64,000 nt of DNA from Tianweitania sediminis (GCF_017813335.1 NZ_JAGIYY010000001.1:1042001-1106000); one strand, 5' to 3'. Numbered from the stretch's first letter, positions 26,519 through 35,208 are shown. Program-made: numbers and translations. The notes: generated by a model from the sequence alone, not told the origin.

Positions 26519-27052
26519 ATGGAAAACCCCTTCTTCTCCGTCGGTCATTCGACGCGCTCGATTGAGGAGTTCGTGGCCCTGCTAAGGGCGGGCAGCGTCG
26601 ACTTTGTCGTCGACATCCGCACCATGCCCCGTTCACGCACCAACCCCCAGTACAACACTGACACGGTCGCCGATCAGCTCGCGGCTTATCAGGTTGGCTA
26701 CACGCATGTTCCCGAGCTCGGCGGCCTGCGAAAGAAGGGCAAGGCGGACCAGGAGGACACCAATGCCTTCTGGAGCAACCAGAGCTTCCGCAACTATGCT
26801 GACTATGCTCTGTCCCAACCCTTTCAGGAGGGACTCATGCGCCTGATCCGGCTGGGCCGGGAGCGCCGGGTTGCGATGATGTGCTCGGAAGCCGTGTGGT
26901 GGCGCTGCCACCGACGCATCGTCGCTGACTACCTGCTCGCACGCGGCGAGGCGGTCTTCCACCTGATGGGAGAGGCGAGGATGGAACCGGCCGAGCTTAC
27001 TCCAGGCGCCCGGCCGCAGCCGGGCGGCATGATCACCTATCCTTCGGAATGA
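26519..27052 (+). CDS. DUF488 domain protein (copy 1)
   Basis: 177 aa from the ATG at 26519 (MENPFFSVGHSTRSIEEFVA). The DUF488 features are SVGHSTRS, VVDIRTMPRSRTNPQYN, YTHVPELGGLRKK, NQSFRNYADYALSQPFQEG and MCSEAVWWRCHRRIVADYL, which resemble a small alpha/beta fold with conserved cysteines and histidines of unknown catalytic role. A diverged second copy (about 83% identical at DNA level over the start region, my estimate by eye) lies at 41.3 kb in the same orientation, each followed by a convergent 5-formyl-THF cyclo-ligase gene. Its own start is well defined, unlike the second copy's. Confidence 0.88.
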   Translation: MENPFFSVGHSTRSIEEFVALLRAGSVDFVVDIRTMPRSRTNPQYNTDTVADQLAAYQVGYTHVPELGGLRKKGKADQEDTNAFWSNQSFRNYADYALSQPFQEGLMRLIRLGRERRVAMMCSEAVWWRCHRRIVADYLLARGEAVFHLMGEARMEPAELTPGARPQPGGMITYPSE

Positions 27053-27157
27053 TTTCTTCCACCGGAAGCCAAGGACGCCCAGGTTTCAAGTTGAAAACGC
27101 ATGAAGGCTGCGGAGGCCGCAGCCCGCAGCTAAGACATCCACAGCGGCCGCGTCCGA

Positions 27158-27766
27158 TCAGACGCGCGGAACTCCGGCTTCGTCGGTGATGATCATGTCC
27201 ATTGGGATATCGTGCGGCTGTGGGTATATGGTCGTGACGCGGGCAGTGGCGAACCCCACACCGATCTTCCGCGGCATATGAGGCATGGCCGCCAAGGTAC
27301 GGTCGAAGAAGCCTCCGCCATGACCGAGACGAAAGTTGGTTTGGTCGAAACCAACGATCGGTGCGATCACGATGTCCGGCAGCACGGCGGGACCGCCCGA
27401 AGGGACCAGGATGTTCCAAACGCCGCGCTCCAGCGGATCACCAGGCTTCCAAAGGCGAAACTCCAGCGGCGCGTCCTTCTCGATGACTACAGGCAGCGCG
27501 ATGCGCCCCCCGCGCTCCATGACCCTTATCGCCCAATCGCGCAGGTCGGGCTCGCCCCGGAAAGGCTAGTAGCTGGAGACGATCTGCCCGCTAACCCCGC
27601 CAACTGCTTCATCAAGGTTCGCCGCCAGGCGAGCCGACCGGAGCGCCCGCTCGTCGGCGTTCAAAGCCATTCGCTCAGCGATCAGCCGGTGGCGCTCGGC
27701 CTTGCGCCAGCGCGAGACGTCGCTCCAAGAGTCGGCCCGAACCCGGTCCATCTGGAACTCAGGCAA
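27158..27766 (-). pseudogene. 5-formyltetrahydrofolate cyclo-ligase, broken by in-frame amber codon (copy 1)
   Basis: Two halves lie in one frame: residues with RWRKAERHRLIAERMALNAD, then QIVSSY, TAG at 27566-27568, then PFRGEPDLRDWAIRV and on through APIVGFDQTNFRLGHGGGFF and DRTLAAMPHMPRKIGVGFA. In the intact copy at 42 kb the codon reads TGG in the same context (SSYWPFR). The likely start, ATG TCT GAT in copy 2, is ACG TCA GAT here. One base change made the stop and one removed the start, so the protein is not made as a whole. The enzyme converts 5-formyl-THF to 5,10-methenyl-THF using ATP. Confidence 0.9.
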
Positions 27767-27868
27767 CGCAGCCGGGCGTTCGGTATCTGACGTAAGCCAC
27801 TCCGAGTAAGCCTAATCAAGCCTGCAGCGCATGAAAGAGGAAGGCAAATGGTTTCCACGTCCCTCGGG

Positions 27869-29137
27869 TCACGCTCCCTCACGCGGGCGCCACAGGATTG
27901 GCCCGTACCGGATCGCGAACAGCAGGAAAGCGAAGGTCCAGACGCTGCCGCTGGCAATGATCACCGCTCCGTAAGCATCGGGAAGCATGGGAGCCAGGAC
28001 TCGCAGCAGGGCTCCTAGGGACACTGCAGCATAGATCAGTGTGGTGATCCGATCGCTGGCGATCAGGCGTCCTGTATGGCCGAGGCTGGCGCGTGTCATG
28101 ACCGACAGCGTCATGGTCCCGACAGCGCCAGCTGTCAGCGTGTGGATTGCCGCGTCAGCTGGAACCAGCCCGGGCCAGAGGATAGACGCACCGAGCATCG
28201 CCACCCCAGCTGCGAGCCAAAGGTAGCCGAGGTGAAGCACTGCAAGAATTGGTTCGCGCCAGGAGAGCCAGCCCTTCCAGCGCAGCAGACGTCCGATCAG
28301 GAAGGTCCCCGCTATCAACAGAAGCGCAGCCGCCCATACGGCCTGTGGTACGATGATCCAGGCGAGCACCCCACTGAGGGTTGTCGCTAGCGCTAGGCCG
28401 TCCAGAAATCCGAACGGAGCTGGCAAGGTTCTGCTTCCTTGCTTAACGAGCCAATTGCGGGTGAAGCTTGGAATGATCCGCCCTCCGATCAGCGCCATCA
28501 AAAGCGTGATTACGCCGAGCGCAAGCCGCACCGGGAGACCTGGTTCAAATATACCGTTGGCCTCTAGGTGGTGGAGGGCTCCTGCCAGCGCAAAAAAGGA
28601 AAGAAGTGCCGCAACTGGGATGTTGCGCAGGTTACGGCCGACGAGCACCTCGCGCCAGATCGCCAACGCCAAGCTGACGGGAAACAGCATATCGAGGGGC
28701 AGCGCCACCCATGGCGCGGCGACCGTCGCGCATGCAATCCGCCCGATGAGCCACAACAGCACCAGAACGGCCAAACGCGTTCCGCTCAAGGGAAGCCGTC
28801 CCGTCCAGTTCGGCACGGCCGTGAGCACAAATCCGGCGATCACTGCGGAAAGAAATCCGAACAGCATCTCATGCGCATGCCAAACGCTACCCGAAAAGGG
28901 TCCATGCAGGACATAGCCGCTTGCGTGAGCCCATACCCAGAATGGCACAATCAAGGCGGCGTAAAGCGCGCCAAGCAGAAAGAAGGGCCTGAAGCCGTAG
29001 CTCCAAACAGGTGCTCCGCCCAAAACGCGGCCCGCCCGTCGATACCGGTCTCCCCGGCCTTTCGCCGCCTCCGGGGCACGGTACGGTCGGGCGGATTCGG
29101 TGCGGAGCCGGACGAGCTGGAAAGGGAACTTTATCAA
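27869..29137 (-). CDS. nnrS: NnrS family membrane protein
   Basis: 422 aa with about 12 hydrophobic segments. NnrS motifs: VWSYGFRPFFLLGALYAALI, HGPFSGSVWHAHEMLFGFLS (HAHEM, putative haem/copper ligands), GRIIPSFTRNWL and a late AIHTLTAGAVGTMTLSVMTR with RASLGHTGR. NnrS is induced by NO, is linked to nitrite reduction and protects iron metabolism from NO. The start is uncertain: a TTG at 29137 begins the frame (MIKFPFQL), with no clear Shine-Dalgarno. It diverges from the Crp/Fnr regulator at 29.3 kb with an FNR-type box between them. Confidence 0.9.
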   Translation of the reverse strand: MIKFPFQLVRLRTESARPYRAPEAAKGRGDRYRRAGRVLGGAPVWSYGFRPFFLLGALYAALIVPFWVWAHASGYVLHGPFSGSVWHAHEMLFGFLSAVIAGFVLTAVPNWTGRLPLSGTRLAVLVLLWLIGRIACATVAAPWVALPLDMLFPVSLALAIWREVLVGRNLRNIPVAALLSFFALAGALHHLEANGIFEPGLPVRLALGVITLLMALIGGRIIPSFTRNWLVKQGSRTLPAPFGFLDGLALATTLSGVLAWIIVPQAVWAAALLLIAGTFLIGRLLRWKGWLSWREPILAVLHLGYLWLAAGVAMLGASILWPGLVPADAAIHTLTAGAVGTMTLSVMTRASLGHTGRLIASDRITTLIYAAVSLGALLRVLAPMLPDAYGAVIIASGSVWTFAFLLFAIRYGPILWRPREGA

Positions 29138-29217
29138 ACGAGGTAACCCCCGGGTGGTTAAACGCCTGCGCGGAGCTCGGACGTGACAGTGTTTCTACAG
29201 GAACAGGGGCAGCCAAA

Positions 29218-29235
29218 CCTTGTGCTGCCGCAAGG
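29218..29235. promoter_or_regulatory. FNR/NnrR-type inverted repeat between nnrS and regulator
   Basis: CCTTG at 29218-29222, eight bases, then CAAGG at 29231-29235 gives a TTG-N8-CAA core with perfect 5-bp arms. It lies 81 bp upstream of the nnrS start and 53 bp upstream of the regulator start, where it could serve both or autoregulate. It is weaker than the site at 26.3 kb. Confidence 0.5.
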
Positions 29236-29288
29236 TTCAGCGATTCAGGGCGCTGGATGCTGGCGCGGCAAAGCGCTACTTGCGAGAC

Positions 29289-29993
29289 ATGTCACGCCTT
29301 GATCGCTCCCTTCTCCGTCCGTTTCCTCTGTTCCGCGGTCTTGCCGACGCAGATATGGAGGTGATCCTGGAGAGCGCGGCAACCCGCAGGGTGGCCAAGG
29401 GTGCCACCTTGTTCGAGCAAGCTGCTGAAGCAGATGAGTTTTTCTTCCTGCTGGACGGGCGCTTGAAGGTGATGAAGTTTACGTCCGATGGCGACCAGGT
29501 TCTGATCCGCTTTGTGGTCGCTGGCGAAGTCTGCGGCATGGCAGCCGCGATCGGAAGAAACACCTATCCTGCCACAGCCAAGGCGGCAGCCGATTGCGTC
29601 GTTTTGGCCTGGCCATCCACGATGTGGCTGCGACTTGTCGAGAAGGTACCTGCTCTCGGTGCTGGAGCAATGCGGGCCCTCGGCCAGAGGCTGGAGGAAG
29701 CTCATACCCGCATCACCGAACTGTCCACCGAAGAAGTTCAGCGCCGCCTCGCAAACGCGATTACCCGCCTCGCAGGACAGGCTGGTCGCAAAGTTGACAA
29801 GGGCATACTCATCGACTTCGCTGTCACACGACAGGATCTCGCTGAAATGACCGGAACGACACTGCACACGGTGAGCCGTATCATGAGTTGCTGGGAATCC
29901 AAGGGACTGCTGGAGGGCGACCGTCAGCACCTACTACTCCGCGAGCCTCACAAGCTGCTGATGATCGGCGAAGGAAGCTCGGCGGACGGCTGA
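29289..29993 (+). CDS. Crp/Fnr-family regulator, NnrR/DnrD-like
   Basis: 234 aa from the ATG at 29289 (MSRLDRSLLRPFPLFRGLAD). The cyclic-nucleotide-like beta barrel is seen in LFEQAAEADEFFFLLDGRLK and MKFTSDGDQVLIRFVVAGEV with CGMAAAIG; the Crp-type HTH is TRQDLAEMTGTTLHTVSRIM. No N-terminal FNR cysteine cluster is present, so it is not a classic Fe-S FNR; this fits the NnrR/DNR class that senses NO through haem. Divergent nnrS and neighbouring nirK support a role in the NO response. Its 3' end overlaps the DUF1858 gene tail to tail by 46 bp. Confidence 0.9.
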   Translation: MSRLDRSLLRPFPLFRGLADADMEVILESAATRRVAKGATLFEQAAEADEFFFLLDGRLKVMKFTSDGDQVLIRFVVAGEVCGMAAAIGRNTYPATAKAAADCVVLAWPSTMWLRLVEKVPALGAGAMRALGQRLEEAHTRITELSTEEVQRRLANAITRLAGQAGRKVDKGILIDFAVTRQDLAEMTGTTLHTVSRIMSCWESKGLLEGDRQHLLLREPHKLLMIGEGSSADG

Positions 29994-30211
29994 GGACATG
30001 AGGGGCGAGGTGGTGCCAAGATCGCTATCTCAAGATCTGTCAGAAACGAGCGTGGGTCCACGTCATGCTCGCGGCAAGCCTCCGCGATCGTGTGCAGCCG
30101 ACCGATGGCGCATCCAATGCAGCGCATCTTGTACCTGAGGAATACAGCGACGGTAGGTGGCCATTGGCGCATCACCTCGTCCACCAGCCTCTGATCATGA
30201 AGTTCTGACAT
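29948..30211 (-). CDS. DUF1858 (hybrid-cluster-associated redox disulfide) protein
   Basis: 87 aa from the ATG at 30211 with GAGAAAG upstream. The key motif is MRQWPPTVAVFLRYKMRCIG followed by CAIGRLHTIAEACREHDVDP, i.e. a CxxC (CIGC) disulfide near the start of a helix, as in DUF1858 proteins found near hybrid cluster protein and nitrogen oxide genes. Its C-terminus (APPRPSCPQPSAEL) overlaps the antisense end of the Crp/Fnr regulator. It probably aids NO or redox chemistry, function unproven. Confidence 0.8.
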   Translation of the reverse strand: MSELHDQRLVDEVMRQWPPTVAVFLRYKMRCIGCAIGRLHTIAEACREHDVDPRSFLTDLEIAILAPPRPSCPQPSAELPSPIISSL

Positions 30212-30324
30212 CAACTTTCTCGCGCTCCGCCGCTCCCTGCTTGTTTGAGAGGGATAGCACCGTGGCGGCGGTCTTTCGTTGTGCCGGAACAAAAAAGCCG
30301 GGCCAGCAACAAAATCTTGACGGG

Positions 30325-30338
30325 TTGATCCAGCGCAA
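30325..30338 (+). promoter_or_regulatory. FNR/NnrR-type site upstream of pseudoazurin
   Basis: TTGATCCAGCGCAA has a TTG-N8-CAA core; the left half TTGAT matches the FNR half-site fully and the right half (CGCAA) partly. It is 92 bp upstream of the pseudoazurin start, a normal distance for an activator. It is the third such site in this 4-kb block. Confidence 0.5.
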
Positions 30339-30429
30339 AGTCGCCTTCGCGAGTAAGGGCTACACAACGCGCAGATCGATCGGGAGAACAGGTGTCCCCG
30401 AGAGACGCAAGTTGCAAAAGGAAGATAAA

Positions 30430-30864
30430 ATGAGATCCTTGATCCTTATGGCCGCTGCAGCAGCGCTGGCTTTCGCCGGCCCGGCCTTCGCCGCTGACCA
30501 CCAGGTGAAGATGCTGAACAAGGGTGAAAAGGGCGCGATGGTGTTCGAGCCGGACTTCGTCCAGGCTGCCCCAGGCGACACGGTGACCTTCGTTATTGTT
30601 GACAAGGGACACAATGCCGAAAGCATCAAGGGCATGACGCCAGAAGGCGGCGAGCCGTTCAAGGGCAAGATCAACGAAGAGGTGAAGGTCACGCTCGATA
30701 AGGAAGGCATCTGGGGCGTGAAGTGCACGCCGCACTACGGGATGGGCATGGTCGCCGTGATCAAGGTCGGCGAAGCGGCCGTTCCTGAAGAAGCCCTGGC
30801 TGTGAAGCATCCTGGCAAGGCCAAGACCAAGATGGCCGAGCTACTGGCGCAGGCAGCCCAGTAA
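30430..30864 (+). CDS. paz: Pseudoazurin (blue copper protein)
   Basis: 144 aa. A Sec signal peptide MRSLILMAAAAALAFAGPAF ends in AAD. The mature protein begins DHQVKMLNKGEKGAMVFEPD, and the copper ligands are visible: His in VIVDKGHNAESIKGM, then Cys, His and Met in GVKCTPHYGMGMVAVIKVG. It carries electrons in the periplasm to NirK. The ATG at 30430 starts the signal peptide; the longer upstream frame is spurious. It is followed by a GC-rich hairpin and nirK. An FNR-type site lies 92 bp upstream. Confidence 0.96.
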   Translation: MRSLILMAAAAALAFAGPAFAADHQVKMLNKGEKGAMVFEPDFVQAAPGDTVTFVIVDKGHNAESIKGMTPEGGEPFKGKINEEVKVTLDKEGIWGVKCTPHYGMGMVAVIKVGEAAVPEEALAVKHPGKAKTKMAELLAQAAQ

Positions 30865-30867
30865 CAA

Positions 30868-30885
30868 GCGGGGCTTCGGCCCCGC
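30868..30885 (+). terminator. Hairpin with TTCG tetraloop between pseudoazurin and nirK
   Basis: GCGGGGC-TTCG-GCCCCGC is a perfect 7-bp stem with an extra-stable tetraloop, 3 bp after the pseudoazurin stop. No U-run follows, so it is more likely an attenuator or mRNA-end-protecting structure that sets different levels of the two proteins than a full terminator. Confidence 0.6.
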
Positions 30886-30915
30886 GTCCTTCCAATCCAG
30901 AAAGTGAATGAGACC

Positions 30916-32052
30916 ATGGACAGCATCCAACATGCCGTGGACGGCGAACACGTCGACATTTCTCGGCGCAATCTCCTGCGGGGAACAGCCGGCCTCGCCG
31001 TCGCGGGTGCCGCTCTGGCCGCCGGCACGTCCTCGGCTGCAGCACAGCACAGCCATGGCGCACACGGCGCCAACGCAATGCCCTCGCCCGGCGGCAGCCT
31101 CAGCAACCGCATCTACCAGGTTGTGGACGGCCTGACGGATATCGGCAAGAACCCGACCGACATTCCGGGCCCCATCACACGCAAGCAGCCAGAAACTGTA
31201 AAGGTCGAGCTCGAGACGGTTGAACTGGAAGCACGGCTCGATGGCCGCACCACCTTCCGCTACTGGACCTTCAACGGCACCGTGCCGGGGCCCTTCGTTC
31301 GCGTGCGGGTCGGTGACATCGTCGAGGTGACGCTGAAGAACGCCGAAGACAGTTCCATGATGCACAATGTCGACTTCCATGCCGTGACCGGACCCGGAGG
31401 CGGTGCGGAAGCCACCACGGCAGCACCTGGCGAAACCAAAGGCTTCACTTTCAAAGCTCTGAATCCCGGCCTCTATGTCTACCATTGCGCTGTGCCGCCT
31501 GTCGCGATGCACATCGCCAACGGCATGTACGGCATGATCTTGGTGGAGCCCGAAGGAGGCCTGCCGCCTGTAGACCGCGAGTTCTACGTCATGCAGGGCG
31601 AGATCTACACGGAAGAAACCTTCGGTTCATCGGGCCTGCTAACCGAAAGCTACGAGAAGCTGCTGAACGAGCGGCCGGAATATTTCGTGCTCAACGGCCA
31701 TGTCGGCGCGCTCACGGAGCACTTCCCGCTGAAGGCGAATGTAGGAGAGACTGTCCGCATATACTTCGGTGTTGGCGGACCGAACTTCACCTCTTCGTTC
31801 CATGTTATCGGTGAGATCTTCGACAAGGTCTATCAGCTTGGATCGGTGACTTCGCCACCGCTGACCGACGTGCAGACCGTCACGGTGCCGGCGGGCGGCG
31901 CCACGATCGTGGAGTTTAAGACCGAGGTACCCGGCCGCTATGTTCTGGTGGATCATGCCTTGTCGCGGGTGGAACGCGGGCTTGCGGGCTTCCTGATTGT
32001 GGAGGGCGAAGCGAACCACGAGATCTTCCACGCGTCCGAACAAGCGGAGTAG
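30916..32052 (+). CDS. nirK: Copper-containing nitrite reductase NirK
   Basis: 378 aa from the ATG at 30916 (a GTG at 30904 in frame is an alternative). A twin-arginine signal (SRRNLLRGTAGLAVAGAALA) directs folded export. Type 1 and type 2 copper ligands are in MMHNVDFHAVTGPGGG, GLYVYHCAVPPVAMHIANGM and the C-terminal FTSSFHVIGEIFDKVYQLGS. It reduces nitrite to NO in the periplasm, accepting electrons from pseudoazurin encoded just upstream. A hairpin with a T-run follows the stop. No nor or nos genes are in the window, so it may be a partial denitrifier; NO handling is left to NnrS, the truncated globin and the regulators. Confidence 0.96.
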   Translation: MDSIQHAVDGEHVDISRRNLLRGTAGLAVAGAALAAGTSSAAAQHSHGAHGANAMPSPGGSLSNRIYQVVDGLTDIGKNPTDIPGPITRKQPETVKVELETVELEARLDGRTTFRYWTFNGTVPGPFVRVRVGDIVEVTLKNAEDSSMMHNVDFHAVTGPGGGAEATTAAPGETKGFTFKALNPGLYVYHCAVPPVAMHIANGMYGMILVEPEGGLPPVDREFYVMQGEIYTEETFGSSGLLTESYEKLLNERPEYFVLNGHVGALTEHFPLKANVGETVRIYFGVGGPNFTSSFHVIGEIFDKVYQLGSVTSPPLTDVQTVTVPAGGATIVEFKTEVPGRYVLVDHALSRVERGLAGFLIVEGEANHEIFHASEQAE

Positions 32053-32075
32053 CGAGGTTTCCAGATACGCGGGAG

Positions 32076-32101
32076 AGGGCGGAACACGATCCCGCCCTTT
32101 T
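32076..32101 (+). terminator. Rho-independent terminator after nirK
   Basis: AGGGCGG (32076-32082) pairs with CCGCCCT (32092-32098) around a nine-base loop and is followed by T residues through 32101. It is 23 bp after the nirK stop. Confidence 0.75.
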
Positions 32102-32172
32102 CGGTGGTTCGCAACCGTCGAGCTCTGCTGCTGGTTCAAACCGCAGAGCCACAAACGACAAGGACGAAATTT

Positions 32173-32703
32173 ATGACGATGCTCAAGCTGGCGGCCGCCG
32201 CAGCGATGACCGCCGCGTTGATGGGGCAAGCGCTGGCGCATGTCTCAATCGAGCCCGCTGAAGCGCCTGCAGAGAGCACCTACAAGGGAGTGCTCAAGGT
32301 CGGCCACGGCTGTGAGGGTGCCGCAACTACCTCGATCCGGGTGCAGATACCCGAGGGCGTGATCGCGGTGAAGCCCATGCCCAAGGCAGGCTGGGAACTC
32401 TCCACCAAGGTCGAGTCATACAGCGAGCCTGTAAGATACTACGACCAGTCCCTCACTGAGGGCGTCCGGGAGATCGCCTGGACAGGAGGCAAGCTGCCCG
32501 ACGACTGGTACGACGAGTTCGTGTTCCGGGCGCGGCTTCCGAAGGCTGAGCCGGGAACGGTAATACGCTTCCCGGTCGTGCAGGATTGTGAAGCCACCAC
32601 TGTGCGCTGGATCGAGGTTCCGGCTGAAGGGCAGGATTCCCATGACCTCAAGGAGCCTGCGCCCGAGGTCACGATCACCCCTGCAGCACCGCACCACCAT
32701 TGA
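32173..32703 (+). CDS. ycnI: YcnI-type copper-related periplasmic protein (DUF1775)
   Basis: 176 aa from the ATG at 32173 with AAGGACG upstream. After the signal peptide (MTMLKLAAAAAMTAALMGQA) the mature protein starts HVSIEPAEAPAESTYKGVLK, the conserved N-terminal His copper site of YcnI, then GHGCEGAATTSIRVQIPEGV, KAGWELSTKVESY, LPDDWYDEFVFRARLP. The C-terminus ends in HHH. YcnI proteins bind copper and accompany CopC/CopD uptake. The next gene starts in its stop codon (TTGA), so the two are coupled. It probably supplies copper for NirK or CcoN. Confidence 0.93.
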   Translation: MTMLKLAAAAAMTAALMGQALAHVSIEPAEAPAESTYKGVLKVGHGCEGAATTSIRVQIPEGVIAVKPMPKAGWELSTKVESYSEPVRYYDQSLTEGVREIAWTGGKLPDDWYDEFVFRARLPKAEPGTVIRFPVVQDCEATTVRWIEVPAEGQDSHDLKEPAPEVTITPAAPHHH

Positions 32704-34337
32704 CCGCCTGCCAACTACCAGTGCGCTCTTCCGCATGGGCCATAATCCTTGCAATTGGAGCCATGATTTTGATGGCGTTGCTGCCATCGCCCGCTTTGGC
32801 GCACGCCGTTCTCGTCTCATCCGATCCTCTGGACGGCAGCAGCGTCCAGAGGATGCCCTCGGAGGTGGTCCTGAGGTTCAGTGAGCCTGTCGCTCCTGTC
32901 AAACTTCGCCTGGCGGGATCGGCTGAACCGCTGCCGGAGTTGCACGGCACGCAAACTGCCGACAACGGGATCCGGGTGCCGCTGCCGGATGACCTTGGGC
33001 AGGGCAGCTATGTCCTCAGCTACAACGTGACTTCCCTCGACGGCCACCCTGTCGCGGGCGCCATTTCCTTCGGGGTAGGGACAAGCGCTGCAATCGCTCC
33101 GGCGCAGGAAGCGGCTGGAGGCATCGACCTTCTTGCGGCCCTTGTCCGCGCGCTCCATTACGGGTCCTTGCTGGCCGCAACCGGAGGCGGCCTGTTCGTG
33201 CTGCTGGTGCTCAAGGGCGAACATGTTCCACGCGCGCTTCTGCGCGGGCTGCTGACCTTCGCTGCCCTTGCCGCGACAACACTCGTGCTACTGGTCGGGC
33301 TTAACGGACTGCAACTGACGGGACTGCCATTTCCCGGACTGCTTACAAGGGAACCATGGATCGCAGGTGCGGGGACCACGCTTCTGAGGAGCGCTATGGC
33401 GGGAGTTGCAGGACTGCTGTTGCTCGTGGTCGGTCTTTTGCAACGATTGTCCAGGTGGGACCGTCTTGTGGTCGGCGGCGGGAGCCTTCTGGCGCTTGCA
33501 TCGCTTCCCTTGACTGGCCACGCGGCCATTGCTCCGCCTGCTTCGATCGCCGCTCCTGCGGTCTACATCCATGGCGTGGCCGCAGCCTTCTGGACGGGAT
33601 CTCTGTGGCCGTTGTGGATCATGCTTCCCAGGATGTCGCCCGTGGACGGCGTCCGGATGGTCGACCGGTTCTCGAGCTTGGCGATTGGGCTAGTGGTGGT
33701 CCTGATCCTTGCCGGATCCCTTTTGAGCTTTCTTCAGATGGGCAGTCCGGACGCAGTTTTCACCACCCCTTACGGCTGGACCTGGGCACTGAAGATTTGC
33801 CTCGTACTCCCCCTGCTGGGGCTGGCTGCGCTCAACAGGCAGGTGCTCCTGCCGAACCTCGCAAGAAGGGGCCCACTCCTCCTTCGACGCAGCCTTGTCG
33901 CCGAGACAGTCCTGATCGCCGCGATCATCATGGCCACGTCGATGCTCGGCCAGACCCCGCCGCCGCGGGCCTTCGCAGGCGGACAGGCATCGGCGGGACC
34001 GACTGAGGCGGCCCCCACCCGCTATGAAGCGCGGTCAGGTCAGCGGAACCTGGCGTTGATGATCCACCCGGGGGCGCTGGGGCAGAACCACGTGTCGGCC
34101 CAGCTTTCTGATGCGGATGGGAAGGCGCTAGCTGTGCAGGAAGTCACGACCGCGTGGTCCCTTCCGTCGTCCGGAATCGAAGCGCTGGAGCGTCCTCTGG
34201 CTAAATCCCCGGAGGGAGAGGTCTCAGGAACGGTCGACCTGCCGCTCGGCGGCGATTGGGTGGTTCAGGTCGAGGTTCTCGTCAGCGATTTCGAGAAGGC
34301 GGTGTTTCGGCTGGAGGTCCAGATTGCCGCGCATTGA
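32700..34337 (+). CDS. copCD: CopC-CopD fusion copper resistance/uptake protein
   Basis: 545 aa from a TTG at 32700 overlapping the ycnI stop. The first 120 residues are a signal peptide and a CopC domain with the N-terminal copper His (LAHAVLVSSDPLDGSSVQRM), FSEPVAPVKLRL and NVTSLDGHPVAGAISFGVG. From about 140 onward comes CopD: several transmembrane helices with ALVRALHYGSLLAATGGGLF, LTGHAAI, AVYIHGVAAAFWTGSLWPLW and TPYGWTWALKICLVLPLLGL. A C-terminal soluble domain (ARSGQRNLALMIHPGALGQN, YVQVEVLVSD-like end) resembles the YcnJ tail. It imports copper across the inner membrane. Confidence 0.93.
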   Translation: MTACQLPVRSSAWAIILAIGAMILMALLPSPALAHAVLVSSDPLDGSSVQRMPSEVVLRFSEPVAPVKLRLAGSAEPLPELHGTQTADNGIRVPLPDDLGQGSYVLSYNVTSLDGHPVAGAISFGVGTSAAIAPAQEAAGGIDLLAALVRALHYGSLLAATGGGLFVLLVLKGEHVPRALLRGLLTFAALAATTLVLLVGLNGLQLTGLPFPGLLTREPWIAGAGTTLLRSAMAGVAGLLLLVVGLLQRLSRWDRLVVGGGSLLALASLPLTGHAAIAPPASIAAPAVYIHGVAAAFWTGSLWPLWIMLPRMSPVDGVRMVDRFSSLAIGLVVVLILAGSLLSFLQMGSPDAVFTTPYGWTWALKICLVLPLLGLAALNRQVLLPNLARRGPLLLRRSLVAETVLIAAIIMATSMLGQTPPPRAFAGGQASAGPTEAAPTRYEARSGQRNLALMIHPGALGQNHVSAQLSDADGKALAVQEVTTAWSLPSSGIEALERPLAKSPEGEVSGTVDLPLGGDWVVQVEVLVSDFEKAVFRLEVQIAAH

Positions 34338-34350
34338 TCGCCAGCCGACG

Positions 34351-34680
34351 CTAGCGCGTCAGCATGATCGTGAGGAGCAAGGAGGAATCCTGGAGGCCTT
34401 CAACCGAGTGGACTTGATCGCCTTCTAGGAAGATCCAGCAGCCGGCAGCGAGTTCCAGGCTTCTGCCCTCCGTCCTGATCTCCACGCGACCTTCCAGGCA
34501 ATGGAGCGTGAGTTCCCCGGGCACCTTGTGTGCGGGGAGCACCGCCCCTTCTGGTAAGATGAGGCGAATGGCCTCGAAAGAGGCAGTCTTGACGATCGCA
34601 TGAGTTTTCGATCCGCGAAGCGCGTCGCCTAGCGGCGATACGTCTACGACCTCCATGGCTTTAGCATGCTTGAGTGCCAT
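34351..34680 (-). CDS. Small cupin protein
   Basis: 109 aa from the ATG at 34680 with GGAGG upstream. A single cupin barrel is read from IRLILPEGAVLPAHKVPGEL, TLHCLEGRVEIRTEG, LAAGCWIFLEGDQVHSVEG, with metal-binding His (AHK, LHC, VHS) in the right cupin positions though the first motif is loose. Small cupins of this type often sense or bind metals or support anti-oxidant roles. It converges on copCD with 13 bp between. The role is unknown. Confidence 0.85.
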   Translation of the reverse strand: MALKHAKAMEVVDVSPLGDALRGSKTHAIVKTASFEAIRLILPEGAVLPAHKVPGELTLHCLEGRVEIRTEGRSLELAAGCWIFLEGDQVHSVEGLQDSSLLLTIMLTR

Positions 34681-35208
34681 AGTTTCCTCCGGAAGCGAAG
34701 CCTTGCAGCCGCCTCGAATGCCATCCTGTCTCCGTCAGATGCGTCTTCGCAGCAGCCGCGATCTGCACCCTGTCCGATACACGAGAGCTGCAGCAAAGCG
34801 CCGAGGCGGTATACGGAATGAGGACGGGACGATAGAGTTCCCGCTTAGGCTGCCGCTTCCGAACCATGCCCAGCAGCAGGCGGGCCGTTCCAGGTCCAGC
34901 ACCCGCTCTGACTAGCGGACGAGGGTGTCTTTGCTGCAGAAGTGGCATGTCACTTTATAGATCGGATGACAGGAAACTCTACGCCAGATTGGGGAGTAAG
35001 CAGAACGGCTGCGTTTGCGGGTCATTCGCCTGCAACCCGACGGTTAGCTACCGGCCCAGGAAGGTTGCCGGAATTTTCCTGTTGCAGCGTGTGTAGGCAG
35101 ATGCAAACGGCTGTACTTGGCTGGGATACGCACTGGCAGGCTTCGGCAGGCGACGCTGCGAAAGCTGCTGGCCCAGCGAACTTACACGGCAACGTATCAA
35201 GGAAGCAG
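34681..35208. other. Intergenic, no gene recognised
   Basis: About 530 bp without any credible frame or motif. It separates the copper/denitrification block from the decayed mgtC. Confidence 0.5.

Larger units (their letters stand above)
26519..27766. repeat. Diverged direct-repeat module, copy 1 (DUF488 plus convergent ligase)
   Basis: The module of a + strand DUF488 gene and a - strand 5-formyl-THF cyclo-ligase reappears at about 41.3-42.6 kb with the same order and orientation. The two copies bracket 14 kb including nnrS, the Crp/Fnr regulator, pseudoazurin, nirK and copCD. In this copy the ligase carries an in-frame TAG and has no ATG. Confidence 0.85.

Noticed and set aside
29948-30211. 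Possible antisense artefact at the end of the Crp/Fnr gene
   Set aside because: The CIGC-containing DUF1858 motif and ribosome-binding site show it is a genuine convergent gene with a short tail overlap.
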